Shown: piece by piece, positions 1-8,300 of the stretch
How the letters are laid out: the number at the start of each line of letters is the position of its first letter
Numbering within the stretch: position 1 is the first letter of the stretch
Assembly (NCBI GenBank): GCA_949499045.1
Contig: CATEEE010000151.1
Location: 1-10,913 of the forward strand
Origin: Marinobacterium sp. xm-d-530
GTDB lineage: Bacteria; Pseudomonadota; Gammaproteobacteria; Pseudomonadales; Balneatricaceae
DNA: 10,913 nucleotides
Reading direction: 5' to 3'
The notes under the pieces: model-generated
Database searches by the model: none
Told to the model about the DNA's origin: nothing
The model's input: only the letters and a program-made list of their open reading frames with translations
Position numbers and translations under genes: made by a program

Positions 1-680
1 ATCTGATTGAGGTGACGTCTGATCTGGTGTGTTCTTCCGGTCAGAATCTCTACATAAAGGTCAGAGTAGTCACGATCGAGGTTATAATGTAGTCGATAGA
101 ACTTTGTATGGGCCGGTTTACCATCTAAGGGGTTAACTATTTCGCCTGATTCGGGTGCATGGCCTGAGACAAGGCAGCGATAAAATTTTTCAACTTTACG
201 GTTTTGAAATTCGCGTGAGATCGCACCAGCGACACCCTGTTTATGCGCAATCACAATCAGTCCAGCTGTTTCACGGTCTAAGCGGTGTATCAAAAATGAA
301 GCCCGTTTGGGTTCAAGGGTTTGCTCGGCTAAACGGGTAATGGCGAGGTGATCACACCAGTCATTTCCCTGGGCAACCATGCCGGCTGGTTTGAACCAGA
401 CGGAATAACCTTGTGCATCAACTAGGCATTGCGCGCCCTCTGGTTTTCGACTCAGCAATTCAGAATCGTAAAAGAGAAAGATCTGATCATTTTTGTGTAG
501 TATCTCTTTGGCCTTGCGTAGGCGTTTTCGACCCTTTTGGCCACGCTTTAACCAGCAAGCACCTTTGCTCAGAGCGTCCTTTATCTTCTGTTTGGAGATT
601 GCAGTCTCTTGCGCTAAAAAGTCTGTGATATTGCTGCCCGCTTGTTCAGCGGTGATGATTTTTTCGAACTCTATTTTCAT
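1..680 (-). CDS. RluA-family RNA pseudouridine synthase (3' end cut by window)
   Basis: This enzyme would isomerise uridine to pseudouridine in structured RNA, most likely rRNA or tRNA. 226 codons are visible, open to base 1, so the C-terminus is missing. Residues 1-75 look like a small S4-type RNA-binding domain rich in Lys and Arg. The catalytic domain follows, with the family motif HRLDRETAG at 132-140; Asp135 is the expected catalytic aspartate. VEKFYRCLVSG (163-173) and TGRTHQIRRH (214-223) are further RluA signatures. The target base cannot be read from the sequence. The ATG at 678-680 is the only sensible start: an in-frame stop lies upstream and no ATG, GTG or TTG intervenes. No Shine-Dalgarno is present; the terminator hairpin of the upstream decarboxylase gene occupies that place. 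Family certain, exact member unknown. Confidence 0.93.
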   Translation of the reverse strand, partial: MKIEFEKIITAEQAGSNITDFLAQETAISKQKIKDALSKGACWLKRGQKGRKRLRKAKEILHKNDQIFLFYDSELLSRKPEGAQCLVDAQGYSVWFKPAGMVAQGNDWCDHLAITRLAEQTLEPKRASFLIHRLDRETAGLIVIAHKQGVAGAISREFQNRKVEKFYRCLVSGHAPESGEIVNPLDGKPAHTKFYRLHYNLDRDYSDLYVEILTGRTHQIRRHLNQ

Positions 681-704
681 AAAAATTCGGCACCCGAAGG
701 TGCC
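681..704 (-). terminator. Intrinsic terminator after the decarboxylase gene
   Basis: On the minus strand a perfect 6-bp stem GGCACC/GGTGCC closes a C(UUCG)G tetraloop (689-704) and is followed by GAATTTTT (681-688). It lies 19 bases after the decarboxylase stop codon. The T-tract runs directly into the ATG of the pseudouridine synthase gene, so the terminator fills the whole leader of that gene. Confidence 0.8.
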
Positions 705-723
705 GTTATCTCGTCTTTATTAA

Positions 724-2988
724 TCAGTCTTTAACTACATCAATATAGTAGTGGTCGACGCCGTTGATGTTTTCTCGCACAAGACCGTGACAGTCCGTTT
801 CGAATCCAGGGAACTTGGCATTGAACTCGCGAACGAACTTAAGATAGTCGACGATGGTTGAGTTAAAACGCTCACCAGGAATCAGCAAGGGTATACCTGG
901 AGGATAAGGTGTCACCAGCATCGCAGTGGTTCGACCTTCTAACTCGTCGATAGAGACACGTTCTACTTCGCGGTGTGCCATCTTAGACCAGGCATCCGCT
1001 GGAGTCATAGCGGGCTCAATCTTAGATAGATACATCTCAGTTGTGATTTTGGCGACGTTAAACTTACGGTAAATGTCGTGCAATGAGTGACAAAGATCAC
1101 GTAGCCCAATTCGTTGGTACTCTGGGTGCTGAGCGACAAACTCAGGCATAACACGCCACATAGGTAGGTTGTTATCAAAGTCATCTTTGAACTGTTGAAG
1201 TTCAGTCACCATCGAGTTCCAGCGGCCTTTAGTGATGCCGATGGTGAACATGATGAAGAATGAGTAGAGGCCCGTTTTCTCAATAATGATGCCGTGTTCA
1301 GCCAAGTACTTACTTACAATGGCTGCTGGAATTCCGTGCTCATCAAACTCACCGTGAATGTTCAGTCCTGGTGTGATTATGGTCGCCTTGATTGGGTCGA
1401 GCATGTTAAAGCCCGATTCAATCTTGCCGAATCCATGCCAGGTATCATCTTCATGAATTATCCAAGCATCACGATCGCCCAAGCCTTCATCATCCCACTT
1501 TTGTGGTCCCCATACTTTGAACCACCAGTCGTTCTCACCAAACTCTTTTTCGACCTTAACCATGGCTCGACGGAAGTCGATCGCTTCGTACAGTGACTCC
1601 TCTACCAGGGCTGTACCTCCTGGAGGCTCCATCATAGCTGCTGCGACGTCACAAGAAGCGATGATTGCATACTGAGGGCTGGTCGATGAGTGCATTAGAT
1701 AGGACTCATTAAATCGGAAGGTATCCAATTTACGGTTTTTAGCATCCTGCACTAGGATCTGAGAAGCTTGTGACAGACCTGCTAACAGCTTATGGGTGGA
1801 CTGTGTCGCAAATACCAGAGTGTCGTCAGAGCGTTCACGTGTCTCTGTCCCACCAATCGCGTGCATGTGGTTATAGAACTTGTGGAATGCCGCGTGCGGC
1901 AGCCATGCTTCGTCAAAGTGAAGCGTATCAATGGTATCGCCTAACATCGATTTGATCGTCTCTACGTTGTAGAGAATGCCATCGTAGGTCGATTGCGTCA
2001 GTGTCAGTACGCGAGGCTTTTTGTTCAGCGCTTCACGTGCAAAAGGGTTCTCTTCGATTTTGCGACGAATGGTCTCTGGATCAAATTCACTCTTTGGAAT
2101 CGGTCCGATAATGCCGTAGTGGTTGCGGGTCGGCATCAAGAAGACCGGTATCGCACCGCACATAATGATTGAGTGCAGAATCGATTTATGACAGTTACGG
2201 TCTACAACAACAATATCACCCGGTGCGACGGTTGAGTGCCAGACGACCTTGTTCGACGTTGAGGTGCCGTTGGTGACAAAGAATAGATGGTCCGCACCGA
2301 ATATGCGTGCAGCGCTTTGCTCTGAGTCCGAAACCGGGCCGGTGTGGTCCAGAAGCTGCCCTAACTCCTCTACCGCATTGCAGACATCGGCACGCAACAT
2401 GTTTTCACCAAAGAACTGGTGGAACATTTGTCCAACCGGGCTCTTCAGAAAGGCGACGCCACCCGAGTGTCCAGGGCAGTGCCAAGAGTAGGATGAGTCA
2501 CTGGCGTAGTTCATCAATGCATTGAAGAACGGAGGTGCTAGTGATTCTAGGTATTTTTTTGCTTCACGGATAATGTGTCGTGCTACGAACTCTGCGGTAT
2601 CTTCAAACATGTGGATGAAGCCATGCAGTTCACGCAAGATATCATTAGTGACGTGACGCGAGGTGCGTGTTTCACCATAAAGGAAAATTGGAATCTCGTT
2701 ATTACGTTTACGAACTTCCGAAATAAAGTCTCGAATGTTGTTCAGTACTTCGTCAGACAGATCATCCGACTCACCCGAATCAAACTCCTCATCATCGACT
2801 GAAATGATGAAACAGCTGGCGCGGCTTGCTTGTTGGGCAAACGCAGTAAGATCGCCGTAGCTGGTTAAGCCGACAACCTCCATACCCTCTTTTTCAATAG
2901 CGGCTGCTAGGTCGCGAATACCAGAGCCAGAGATATTTTCAGAACGGAAATCTTCATCAATGATGACGACAGGGAAACGAAATTTCAT
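724..2988 (-). CDS. PLP-dependent Orn/Lys/Arg decarboxylase (lysine or arginine decarboxylase)
   Basis: This cytosolic enzyme removes the alpha-carboxyl group of a basic amino acid, giving cadaverine, agmatine or putrescine. It serves polyamine metabolism or acid resistance. Length (754 aa) matches the AdiA/LdcA type of fold-I (group III) decarboxylases. Layout: N-terminal receiver-like wing domain (about 1-130), PLP-binding large domain with VDRNCHKS (His267 expected to stack on PLP), HFDEAW (Asp359 expected at the pyridine nitrogen) and STHK (Lys400, the Schiff-base lysine), then a C-terminal domain with YPPGIP at 695-700. From memory, the stretch after Lys400 resembles beta-proteobacterial and Pseudomonas LdcA-like enzymes more than enteric AdiA. 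Substrate is undecided: Pseudomonas LdcA was long called an arginine decarboxylase. A TTG two codons upstream (2992-2994) is possible, but the ATG at 2986-2988 has AAGG 8 nt upstream and is preferred. Confidence 0.94.
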   Translation of the reverse strand: MKFRFPVVIIDEDFRSENISGSGIRDLAAAIEKEGMEVVGLTSYGDLTAFAQQASRASCFIISVDDEEFDSGESDDLSDEVLNNIRDFISEVRKRNNEIPIFLYGETRTSRHVTNDILRELHGFIHMFEDTAEFVARHIIREAKKYLESLAPPFFNALMNYASDSSYSWHCPGHSGGVAFLKSPVGQMFHQFFGENMLRADVCNAVEELGQLLDHTGPVSDSEQSAARIFGADHLFFVTNGTSTSNKVVWHSTVAPGDIVVVDRNCHKSILHSIIMCGAIPVFLMPTRNHYGIIGPIPKSEFDPETIRRKIEENPFAREALNKKPRVLTLTQSTYDGILYNVETIKSMLGDTIDTLHFDEAWLPHAAFHKFYNHMHAIGGTETRERSDDTLVFATQSTHKLLAGLSQASQILVQDAKNRKLDTFRFNESYLMHSSTSPQYAIIASCDVAAAMMEPPGGTALVEESLYEAIDFRRAMVKVEKEFGENDWWFKVWGPQKWDDEGLGDRDAWIIHEDDTWHGFGKIESGFNMLDPIKATIITPGLNIHGEFDEHGIPAAIVSKYLAEHGIIIEKTGLYSFFIMFTIGITKGRWNSMVTELQQFKDDFDNNLPMWRVMPEFVAQHPEYQRIGLRDLCHSLHDIYRKFNVAKITTEMYLSKIEPAMTPADAWSKMAHREVERVSIDELEGRTTAMLVTPYPPGIPLLIPGERFNSTIVDYLKFVREFNAKFPGFETDCHGLVRENINGVDHYYIDVVKD

Positions 2989-3026
2989 CCACAACGCCTT
3001 TAAGGTGGTGAAACGAATCCGCTTCG

Positions 3027-3040
3027 GTGAGATAGGTCAC
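3027..3040. promoter_or_regulatory. CRP/Vfr-like palindrome GTGA-N6-TCAC
   Basis: GTGAGATAGGTCAC carries the exact inner core of the CRP consensus (TGTGA-N6-TCACA), but the outermost T and A are not conserved (G and T here). It lies in the predicted 5' untranslated region of the decarboxylase, about 38 bp before its ATG and downstream of the proposed transcription start. If bound there it would more likely repress than activate. It could also be chance. Confidence 0.3.
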
Positions 3041-3080
3041 TCTGCGGTACTGATGGGCAACTAGAGCCCGTAACAATCAA

Positions 3081-3108
3081 ATAATAACAAGCTTTCATGC
3101 TAGGTAAA
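3081..3108 (-). promoter_or_regulatory. Candidate sigma70 promoter for the decarboxylase
   Basis: Read on the minus strand: -35 TTTACC (3108-3103, 4/6 to consensus), 16-bp spacer, -10 TATTAT (3086-3081, 5/6) with an upstream TG one base before it (extended -10). Transcription would start near 3074, giving a leader of about 86 nt. The palindrome TTCATATGAA ends 4 bp upstream of the -35 and could hold a regulator. Consensus match only. Confidence 0.5.
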
Positions 3109-3112
3109 ACAG

Positions 3113-3122
3113 TTCATATGAA
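3113..3122. repeat. Perfect 10-bp palindrome beside the decarboxylase -35
   Basis: TTCATATGAA is perfectly self-complementary and sits immediately upstream of the proposed -35 box of the decarboxylase promoter, a usual place for an activator site. The regulator cannot be named from sequence. Confidence 0.35.
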
Positions 3123-3129
3123 TGGGTCT

Positions 3130-3180
3130 TTTGGCGCTCATTTTTGACTAAAAGGTTAAAGATTTTTCTTTTACGCCAAA
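3130..3180. repeat. Spaced inverted repeat TTTGGCG / CGCCAAA
   Basis: TTTGGCG at 3130-3136 is mirrored by CGCCAAA at 3174-3180, with an AT-rich 37-bp spacer and arm centres 44 bp apart, about four helical turns. It lies between the two divergent promoters. It may be a pair of operator half-sites bound on the same DNA face, or chance. Confidence 0.3.
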
Positions 3181-3197
3181 GTCTCATCTAAGAGGCC

Positions 3198-3225
3198 TAT
3201 ACAGCCCTCCGATTTTTGTTAGAAT
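3198..3225 (+). promoter_or_regulatory. Candidate promoter for the jetABC operon
   Basis: -35 TATACA (3198-3203, 4/6), 16-bp spacer, -10 TAGAAT (3220-3225, 5/6) preceded by TG at 3217-3218, making an extended -10. Transcription would start near 3232, about 52 nt before the jetA start, so the inverted repeat at 3243-3263 falls at the beginning of the transcript. Consensus match only. Confidence 0.45.
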
Positions 3226-3242
3226 CGTTGGTTATTCGATTT

Positions 3243-3263
3243 GCTACCTATTGAGTGGGTAGC
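3243..3263 (+). repeat. Inverted repeat / hairpin in the jetA leader
   Basis: GCTACC (3243-3248) and GGTAGC (3258-3263) form a 6-bp stem; one A-T and two G-T wobble pairs inside could extend it to a 3-nt loop. It lies just downstream of the predicted start of transcription and 8 nt before the Shine-Dalgarno. It could act as an operator at the DNA level or as a leader hairpin in the RNA. Confidence 0.4.
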
Positions 3264-3283
3264 CCTCAAATGGTGGATTTTTA

Positions 3284-4684
3284 GTGCTTTTCAATAAGCT
3301 ACCAGACGATATATTTGCGCCGCTCTCTGGACAGAATAGACAGGTGTACCAGTCGGTTCTTCTTGAGTTGGCCGATCTCTTCTTTGATGAAGATCTAATA
3401 GACCCCTTTATTGCCAAAGATTTAGTCCGATCAACCATCGAAAATGCTGTTGTTAAATTAGGTGTTCGTCGTTGGGTGGCTGAATCTGAGGAAGAGGCTG
3501 AATTGCCCACCTCCAGTGCCGATTATACAAACCGAATCTACAGACGCTTGGTTCAAACCGGTTGGCTAGAGGAAGAGCAGAAGATCTACCGCACTTATGT
3601 GTTGCTCTCACCTTCGGTCAGTTATCTGTTACGTAACCTGGTTTCGATCGCTCGATTAGAAAAACGCAGTTACGGTGGTACCGTTCTTAACGTACTTTCA
3701 TCACTGGAGTCAGCCATCAATGATCCGGTAGGGCGTGGTATAACCCTAGCTGAAGCAGCGGATACGGCTGCAGAGTTTAGTGCTCACCTGACCGATATGA
3801 TGTTGGGTCTTCGCGAGCTAAAAATCTCACTGGCTGAGTCGCATAACCCGCAAGAAATTGTCCGTGGATTCTTTGATCGCTTTGTAGAAAATATTCTAGT
3901 TTCTGACTATAAGACACTGAAAACTAAGAACAACCCGTTCCGTTTTAGACGTCAAATTCTCTCATTACTACGAGACCTTCAGTTCGATACGCTTAATGTA
4001 GAGAGGCTGACTGAGCACTATCAAATGCAGTATGAGATCGAATCAGAGACTGCGGAAGCGATGGTTCATCAGCATATCAATCGCATTATTCGTATCTTTG
4101 AGTCAGTCGATCAGCGTCTCGCGATTATCGATGATTTCCGTTACCAGCTCGAGAAACGCGTGGCTGATACAGTTCGCTACATGGATAAGACAACGCCGGG
4201 TATGGCGGCTCGTCTTTCGCGTGTCATTGCTAAGTTGGCGGAGAAAGATGGGCGTGAAATACCACCGGTTCAGTCACTGGATCAGTACGGTTTTATTTCG
4301 CCATCTTCGATTCGCTCTCCGGTGCGTCGACGCGTTGAAACGGCACCGAGAGTGATTACCCAACAGCAGATCGATCCTAAGGTGCTGTATATGCGTCAGC
4401 TTTTTAAAGAGTGGAAGGCGCGTCGCGAAGTGAAAGTGGATCGTATTGAAGCCTACCTGGATCGTCATTTTTTAAATGGTGAGTCCCTAGTGGCAGCGTC
4501 TGATTTTACAATTGATTCAATCGAAGATTACATCTGCTTCAGTTATGTGCGCCACCTAAACTCTTTAGGTAAAAAAGCGCGCAAGACAGCTGAACGCTAC
4601 CAAATAGAATTTGATGAAGAGTACGTGCGCGTTGCCGATATGGTGGAGTGCCGTGGTTTCAAAATACACAGGAATAACGCCTGA
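3284..4684 (+). CDS. jetA: JetA/MksF-like kleisin subunit (DUF5716) of an SMC complex
   Basis: This protein (466 aa) is the likely kleisin that bridges the two ATPase heads of the JetC/MksB dimer and carries the JetB/MksE subunit. The N-terminus (LFNKLPDDIFAPLSGQNR, from residue 2), the segment RLVQTGWLEEE (88-98) and SDYKTLKTKNNPFRFRR (207-223) resemble the DUF5716 (Wadjet JetA) family as I remember it. Residues 1-110 look winged-helix-like, the middle is helical, and about 370-466 is a plausible second winged helix that would contact an ATPase head. The start is GTG at 3284 with GGTGGA six bases upstream; an in-frame stop just upstream excludes a longer form. Its stop overlaps the jetB start by one base (TGATG). 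Whether the complex is a Wadjet defence machine or an MksBEF condensin is unresolved because JetD/MksG is missing. Confidence 0.85.
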   Translation: MLFNKLPDDIFAPLSGQNRQVYQSVLLELADLFFDEDLIDPFIAKDLVRSTIENAVVKLGVRRWVAESEEEAELPTSSADYTNRIYRRLVQTGWLEEEQKIYRTYVLLSPSVSYLLRNLVSIARLEKRSYGGTVLNVLSSLESAINDPVGRGITLAEAADTAAEFSAHLTDMMLGLRELKISLAESHNPQEIVRGFFDRFVENILVSDYKTLKTKNNPFRFRRQILSLLRDLQFDTLNVERLTEHYQMQYEIESETAEAMVHQHINRIIRIFESVDQRLAIIDDFRYQLEKRVADTVRYMDKTTPGMAARLSRVIAKLAEKDGREIPPVQSLDQYGFISPSSIRSPVRRRVETAPRVITQQQIDPKVLYMRQLFKEWKARREVKVDRIEAYLDRHFLNGESLVAASDFTIDSIEDYICFSYVRHLNSLGKKARKTAERYQIEFDEEYVRVADMVECRGFKIHRNNA

Positions 4685-5376
4685 TGCTTGGTGATTTACA
4701 AAAAGCGCTGTCGCGCAATGAAAAGAGTACAGAAGCCGATTTCGTTCGTGCTGCAAACTTGCTACTAACAAACCAGTTCCTCTATGCGGATCGCCCTGCA
4801 CAGCGTGATATCTACTTTATTATTTCGCAGAACATGGAGTACTTTCGTAACCTGTTCGCAGCACTCGGCTGGTCTCTGGTCTATCAGCCTGATGAGGCTT
4901 ATCTTGGGGTCTTACCTCAGGGTGAAGAGCGTGTCATGCGTATGAAGCTAGATGAGTCTTTGTTGATGCTCTGTATGCGTCAAATTTATGAACAGAAATT
5001 GGAAAATTTCGAAGTGGAGAGCGGCAAGGCTTATACCACGTCGGATGATTTGTTGAGCACTTACGTAAGTTTAACGGGTAAAGAGATTCCTAATGAGACG
5101 CGTCTAAAAGAGATCCTGTCCCTTTTTGCACGTCACGGTTTAATTGAACGCGGCAAAGCGAATGAGACCGACCCTAAGAATATCCCAATCGGAATCTACC
5201 CAACCATTCGTCAAGTCGTGGTTGAAGACTACATTCGACAGCTGGAAGCGTTGTGCGATATCGAGAGCTCTGATGCCGCTCTAATGGATGAAATGGCGGA
5301 AACACCAGTTGAGCAGATTGAAGAGTCGGTTGAAGAGAAGGGTGCATTAGAGGAGTCTGACGATGAAACAGCTTAA
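4684..5376 (+). CDS. jetB: JetB/MksE-like KITE subunit (DUF4194) of an SMC complex
   Basis: This protein (230 aa) should be the small tandem winged-helix (KITE-type) subunit that binds the kleisin JetA and helps load DNA into the ring. Support comes from its size, its place between the kleisin and ATPase genes, and DUF4194-like segments: an N-terminal helical region (LLLTNQFLYADRP, 21-33), a middle region ending in ENFEVESGKAYTTSDDLL, and a second helical/winged part around LKEILSLFARHGLIERG. The last 36 residues form a disordered acidic tail with 14 Asp/Glu. Translation is coupled both ways: its ATG overlaps the jetA stop (TGATG), with AGGAA 9 nt upstream, and its last 14 bases overlap the start of jetC. 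JetB is the least conserved member of these complexes, so the call leans partly on position. Confidence 0.83.
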   Translation: MLGDLQKALSRNEKSTEADFVRAANLLLTNQFLYADRPAQRDIYFIISQNMEYFRNLFAALGWSLVYQPDEAYLGVLPQGEERVMRMKLDESLLMLCMRQIYEQKLENFEVESGKAYTTSDDLLSTYVSLTGKEIPNETRLKEILSLFARHGLIERGKANETDPKNIPIGIYPTIRQVVVEDYIRQLEALCDIESSDAALMDEMAETPVEQIEESVEEKGALEESDDETA

Positions 5377-8300
5377 TCGCATCGTTCTTGTTAACTGGTA
5401 TGTATTGGGTGCCCAAGAGATCCCGATCAAAGGTAATGTCGCGATTGTAGGTCCCAACGGTTCAGGTAAGTCGTCACTTCTGGATGCGATGCAGACCATC
5501 TTAATGGGTGGCCATAAGCGCCATTTAAGTTTCAACGCCTCAGCCGGTGAAAAATCTGAACGTTCACTGCGCACTTACTGTCTTGGTTTTATGGATGACG
5601 GCGGCAAAAGTAACAGTGCTCGTGAAGATTCCATCAGCTACCTAGCGATGAGCTTCTTTGATACTGAAACAGCACAAGAGAGTTGTATTGGTGTTGCAAT
5701 TAGCGCATCAACAGCCAGTCCTGATGAGGAGATTCTTGGGCGTTTTATTCTGCCAAATTTCTCTGTGTCACTGGATGACTTCAGCCGTAAAGAGGGCGGG
5801 GGTCGTATGCCGCGTCCTTGGAATGAGGTTCGTGAAAGCCTGCTTAAACAGTGTCCTGATATGACGTTAGAGAAGCGTGCAAGCCGCTACATTCGTGAGG
5901 TCGTGACGCACTTGAGTCATGATCCTGCCATGCCGAATGACGATGATAAATTCATCAAGAACTTCAAAAACGCTCTGAAATTTGTGCCCATTGATAGTCC
6001 AACCCGTTTCGTACGTGAGTTTGTCTTGGATGAGAACGTGGTTCACGTGGGAGCCTTCCGTAAATCGCTGGATGAATATCGTGCGATGGAGGAGAAAACC
6101 CGTGATGTGGCAAACCGTATTGATGAACTGGTCAAGGTCCAAGAGCTCTGCCAGGGTATCCGTCGTAACATTAAAAATGCGGTTGAGTACGAATGGGTTG
6201 TTCACGAGTCGCGTTTTGAAAGCGCTGACCTTCGTAAAGAGGAGGCGGAAGAGCGACTAGAGAAGTGGCAAGATCAAGAGGCTGAAGTCGAGCGAGAACT
6301 AACGAATATTGGCTCTGACCTCAACCAGGTGATGCAGGACCTTGCTAATGCGCGTGCAGCACTGAATAACACCGATGCGGCCCATCAGATCAACGCGATG
6401 GAATCTTCAATTCGCGTCGGACAGCACGAGCTCAATGTTATCGAAGAGCGAATTCAAAAAGCCTACTCATTGATGCGAACAGCCGTGAGCTTTAACCAAA
6501 ATCGTGGGTTTTTACCCGATGAGTTTGCAGCACTAGTGGATCAAGCATCAGAGATCTGGCGTTCAGGTGAAAATCTTATGGCCGATGCATGGCCATCTGA
6601 TCCTGTCAGCGTCGATAATACTCTGAATGCAATGCGTAAATCGATTGAGAACGTGCGCCGTAAAGTCTCGCGTCGTTATGAAGAATCCGTTATTCGCATT
6701 TCTGAACTACGCGCTCAGATTCAGAATCAGAAGAGTGCAGTAGAGCAACTCCAACAAGGGCGTGCGCCGGTTCGTCGCAATACAGCCGAATTGATGGAAC
6801 TATTGAGTGAGTACGGTATCGACTCAACACCTATTTGTGAGTTGGTTGATATCACTGATGACAAATGGCGTATCGCGATTGAGTCTTTCTTAGGGGCGCG
6901 TCGAGAGGCGCTGGTCGTTGATCCTGATCGTGTCAAAGAGGCGATTACGCTCTATCGTCGTAAAGGTCGTCACCTGAAAGGGTGTCGAATCATCAACACC
7001 ACTAAATCGGGTGACTGGTTACATCGCACTAAACCTGGATCGCTGGCTCAGTTTATTGAATCTGATTCAGATGATGCGCTCGCATTTATGAACCGCGCAC
7101 TGGGCGGTGTGATGGCGGTTGAGACGGAAGCGGAGTTGCTAAAACAGGAGCGCGCCTTGACCTATGACTGCATGCTGCAGACCGAGGGCTCAACCACGTC
7201 GATTAACGAACTAACACCTATTATGGGCATCCGACGTCGCGGGGATCAGTTGGAGCTGCAGGGTAAGCAGGTTGATCAGCTGGTGAATGAGTTCACACTG
7301 TTAGGTCGCCAGCATGAGTCGCTAGAGAAGCTGAGAGATGCGTTGATCAGTCTCGATGGTGGACTGTCTCAAGTAAATGAGCCTCTGTTTGATCTAACAG
7401 AACAGCGTAAGAAACTGACGCATCAGATTGAAGGTTACCAGCAAACCATCGTCGACCTGCGTAACCACGACGATACCGGTATTCAACAACGTATTGCTGA
7501 CCTTGCGGCCAAACAGAAAGAGACTGAGTCTACTCAGGCAGTGTTGATGGATAAGCTTCAAAAAGCGCGTACCGGTCTGATTCGTGATACCGCACAGTTA
7601 GAGGTGCTAGAGACGGATCTAACAGAGCACGCTGAAGCGCGTGCGGCCTGTGAATCACAAAATGAGTTTGATGCACAGTCGGCTCAAGAGAAGCGAGACT
7701 ACCTTGATGAGAGCTGTGATGGCGAGTTGGAACGCATCATCTTTGAAGCGGCTAAGAAGGCTCAGTCTGAACTTGCTCTGCACGAGAAGAAAAAGAACGG
7801 TGTCCGTGATGCCGTAGCGCAGTATAAAGCGCGCCACCACGGTGGCGGTCTAACTCACCATGAGTTGGATAAGGTTGGACCAGACTCAAGCCACGAAGAC
7901 CTAGAAGGTTACGTAAACGAGACCGTTGAAGCGCTGCGTGAATCGGAATTGGCAGAGTACACCGAGAAAGCCGAACGTGCTCGTCTAGAGGCCGAGTCAG
8001 CCTTCCGCTCTGATTTTGTGGCTCACCTTAATGATCAGATCAATAAGATCCGCGATCTAATCCGAGAGCTGAACTCGCACTTGAAGAACCGTCCTTTCCA
8101 TAAAGAGATGTACAGCTTTGAGATGTCACCTAACCCTGAACTGAAGGACATTCTGGAACTGGTCGAAGCTTATACTCAGCTAGACTCTGCCAATGTTGGC
8201 TCACTGTTTGATATGAAGTTTGACGACAATGCCCAGCATAAGGATGCTCTTGAGCGAATCCACGAAGTGCTTAAAGATGAAGGCGAGAGCAGTCTGCTTC

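Larger units (their letters stand above)
2989..3283. other. Divergent intergenic region between decarboxylase and jetA
   Basis: This 295-bp stretch separates the leftward decarboxylase gene from the rightward jetA operon and shows no convincing gene of its own. It contains one candidate promoter per direction, a CRP-like half-palindrome at 3027-3040, the palindrome TTCATATGAA at 3113-3122, a 7-bp inverted repeat (3130-3136 and 3174-3180) and a hairpin-forming repeat at 3243-3263. All regulation of both transcription units probably acts here. Confidence 0.7.

Noticed and set aside
1294..1596. A 100-codon plus-strand frame opposite the decarboxylase
   Set aside because: It is antisense to a highly conserved enzyme region and shows no family resemblance.
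2989..2994. TTG start extending the decarboxylase by two residues
   Set aside because: The AAGG ribosome site would be only about 3 nt from the TTG, but is correctly spaced from the ATG at 2986-2988.
5867..6205. A 112-codon open frame on the minus strand within jetC
   Set aside because: It lies entirely inside the well-supported jetC frame and has no recognisable domain or ribosome site.
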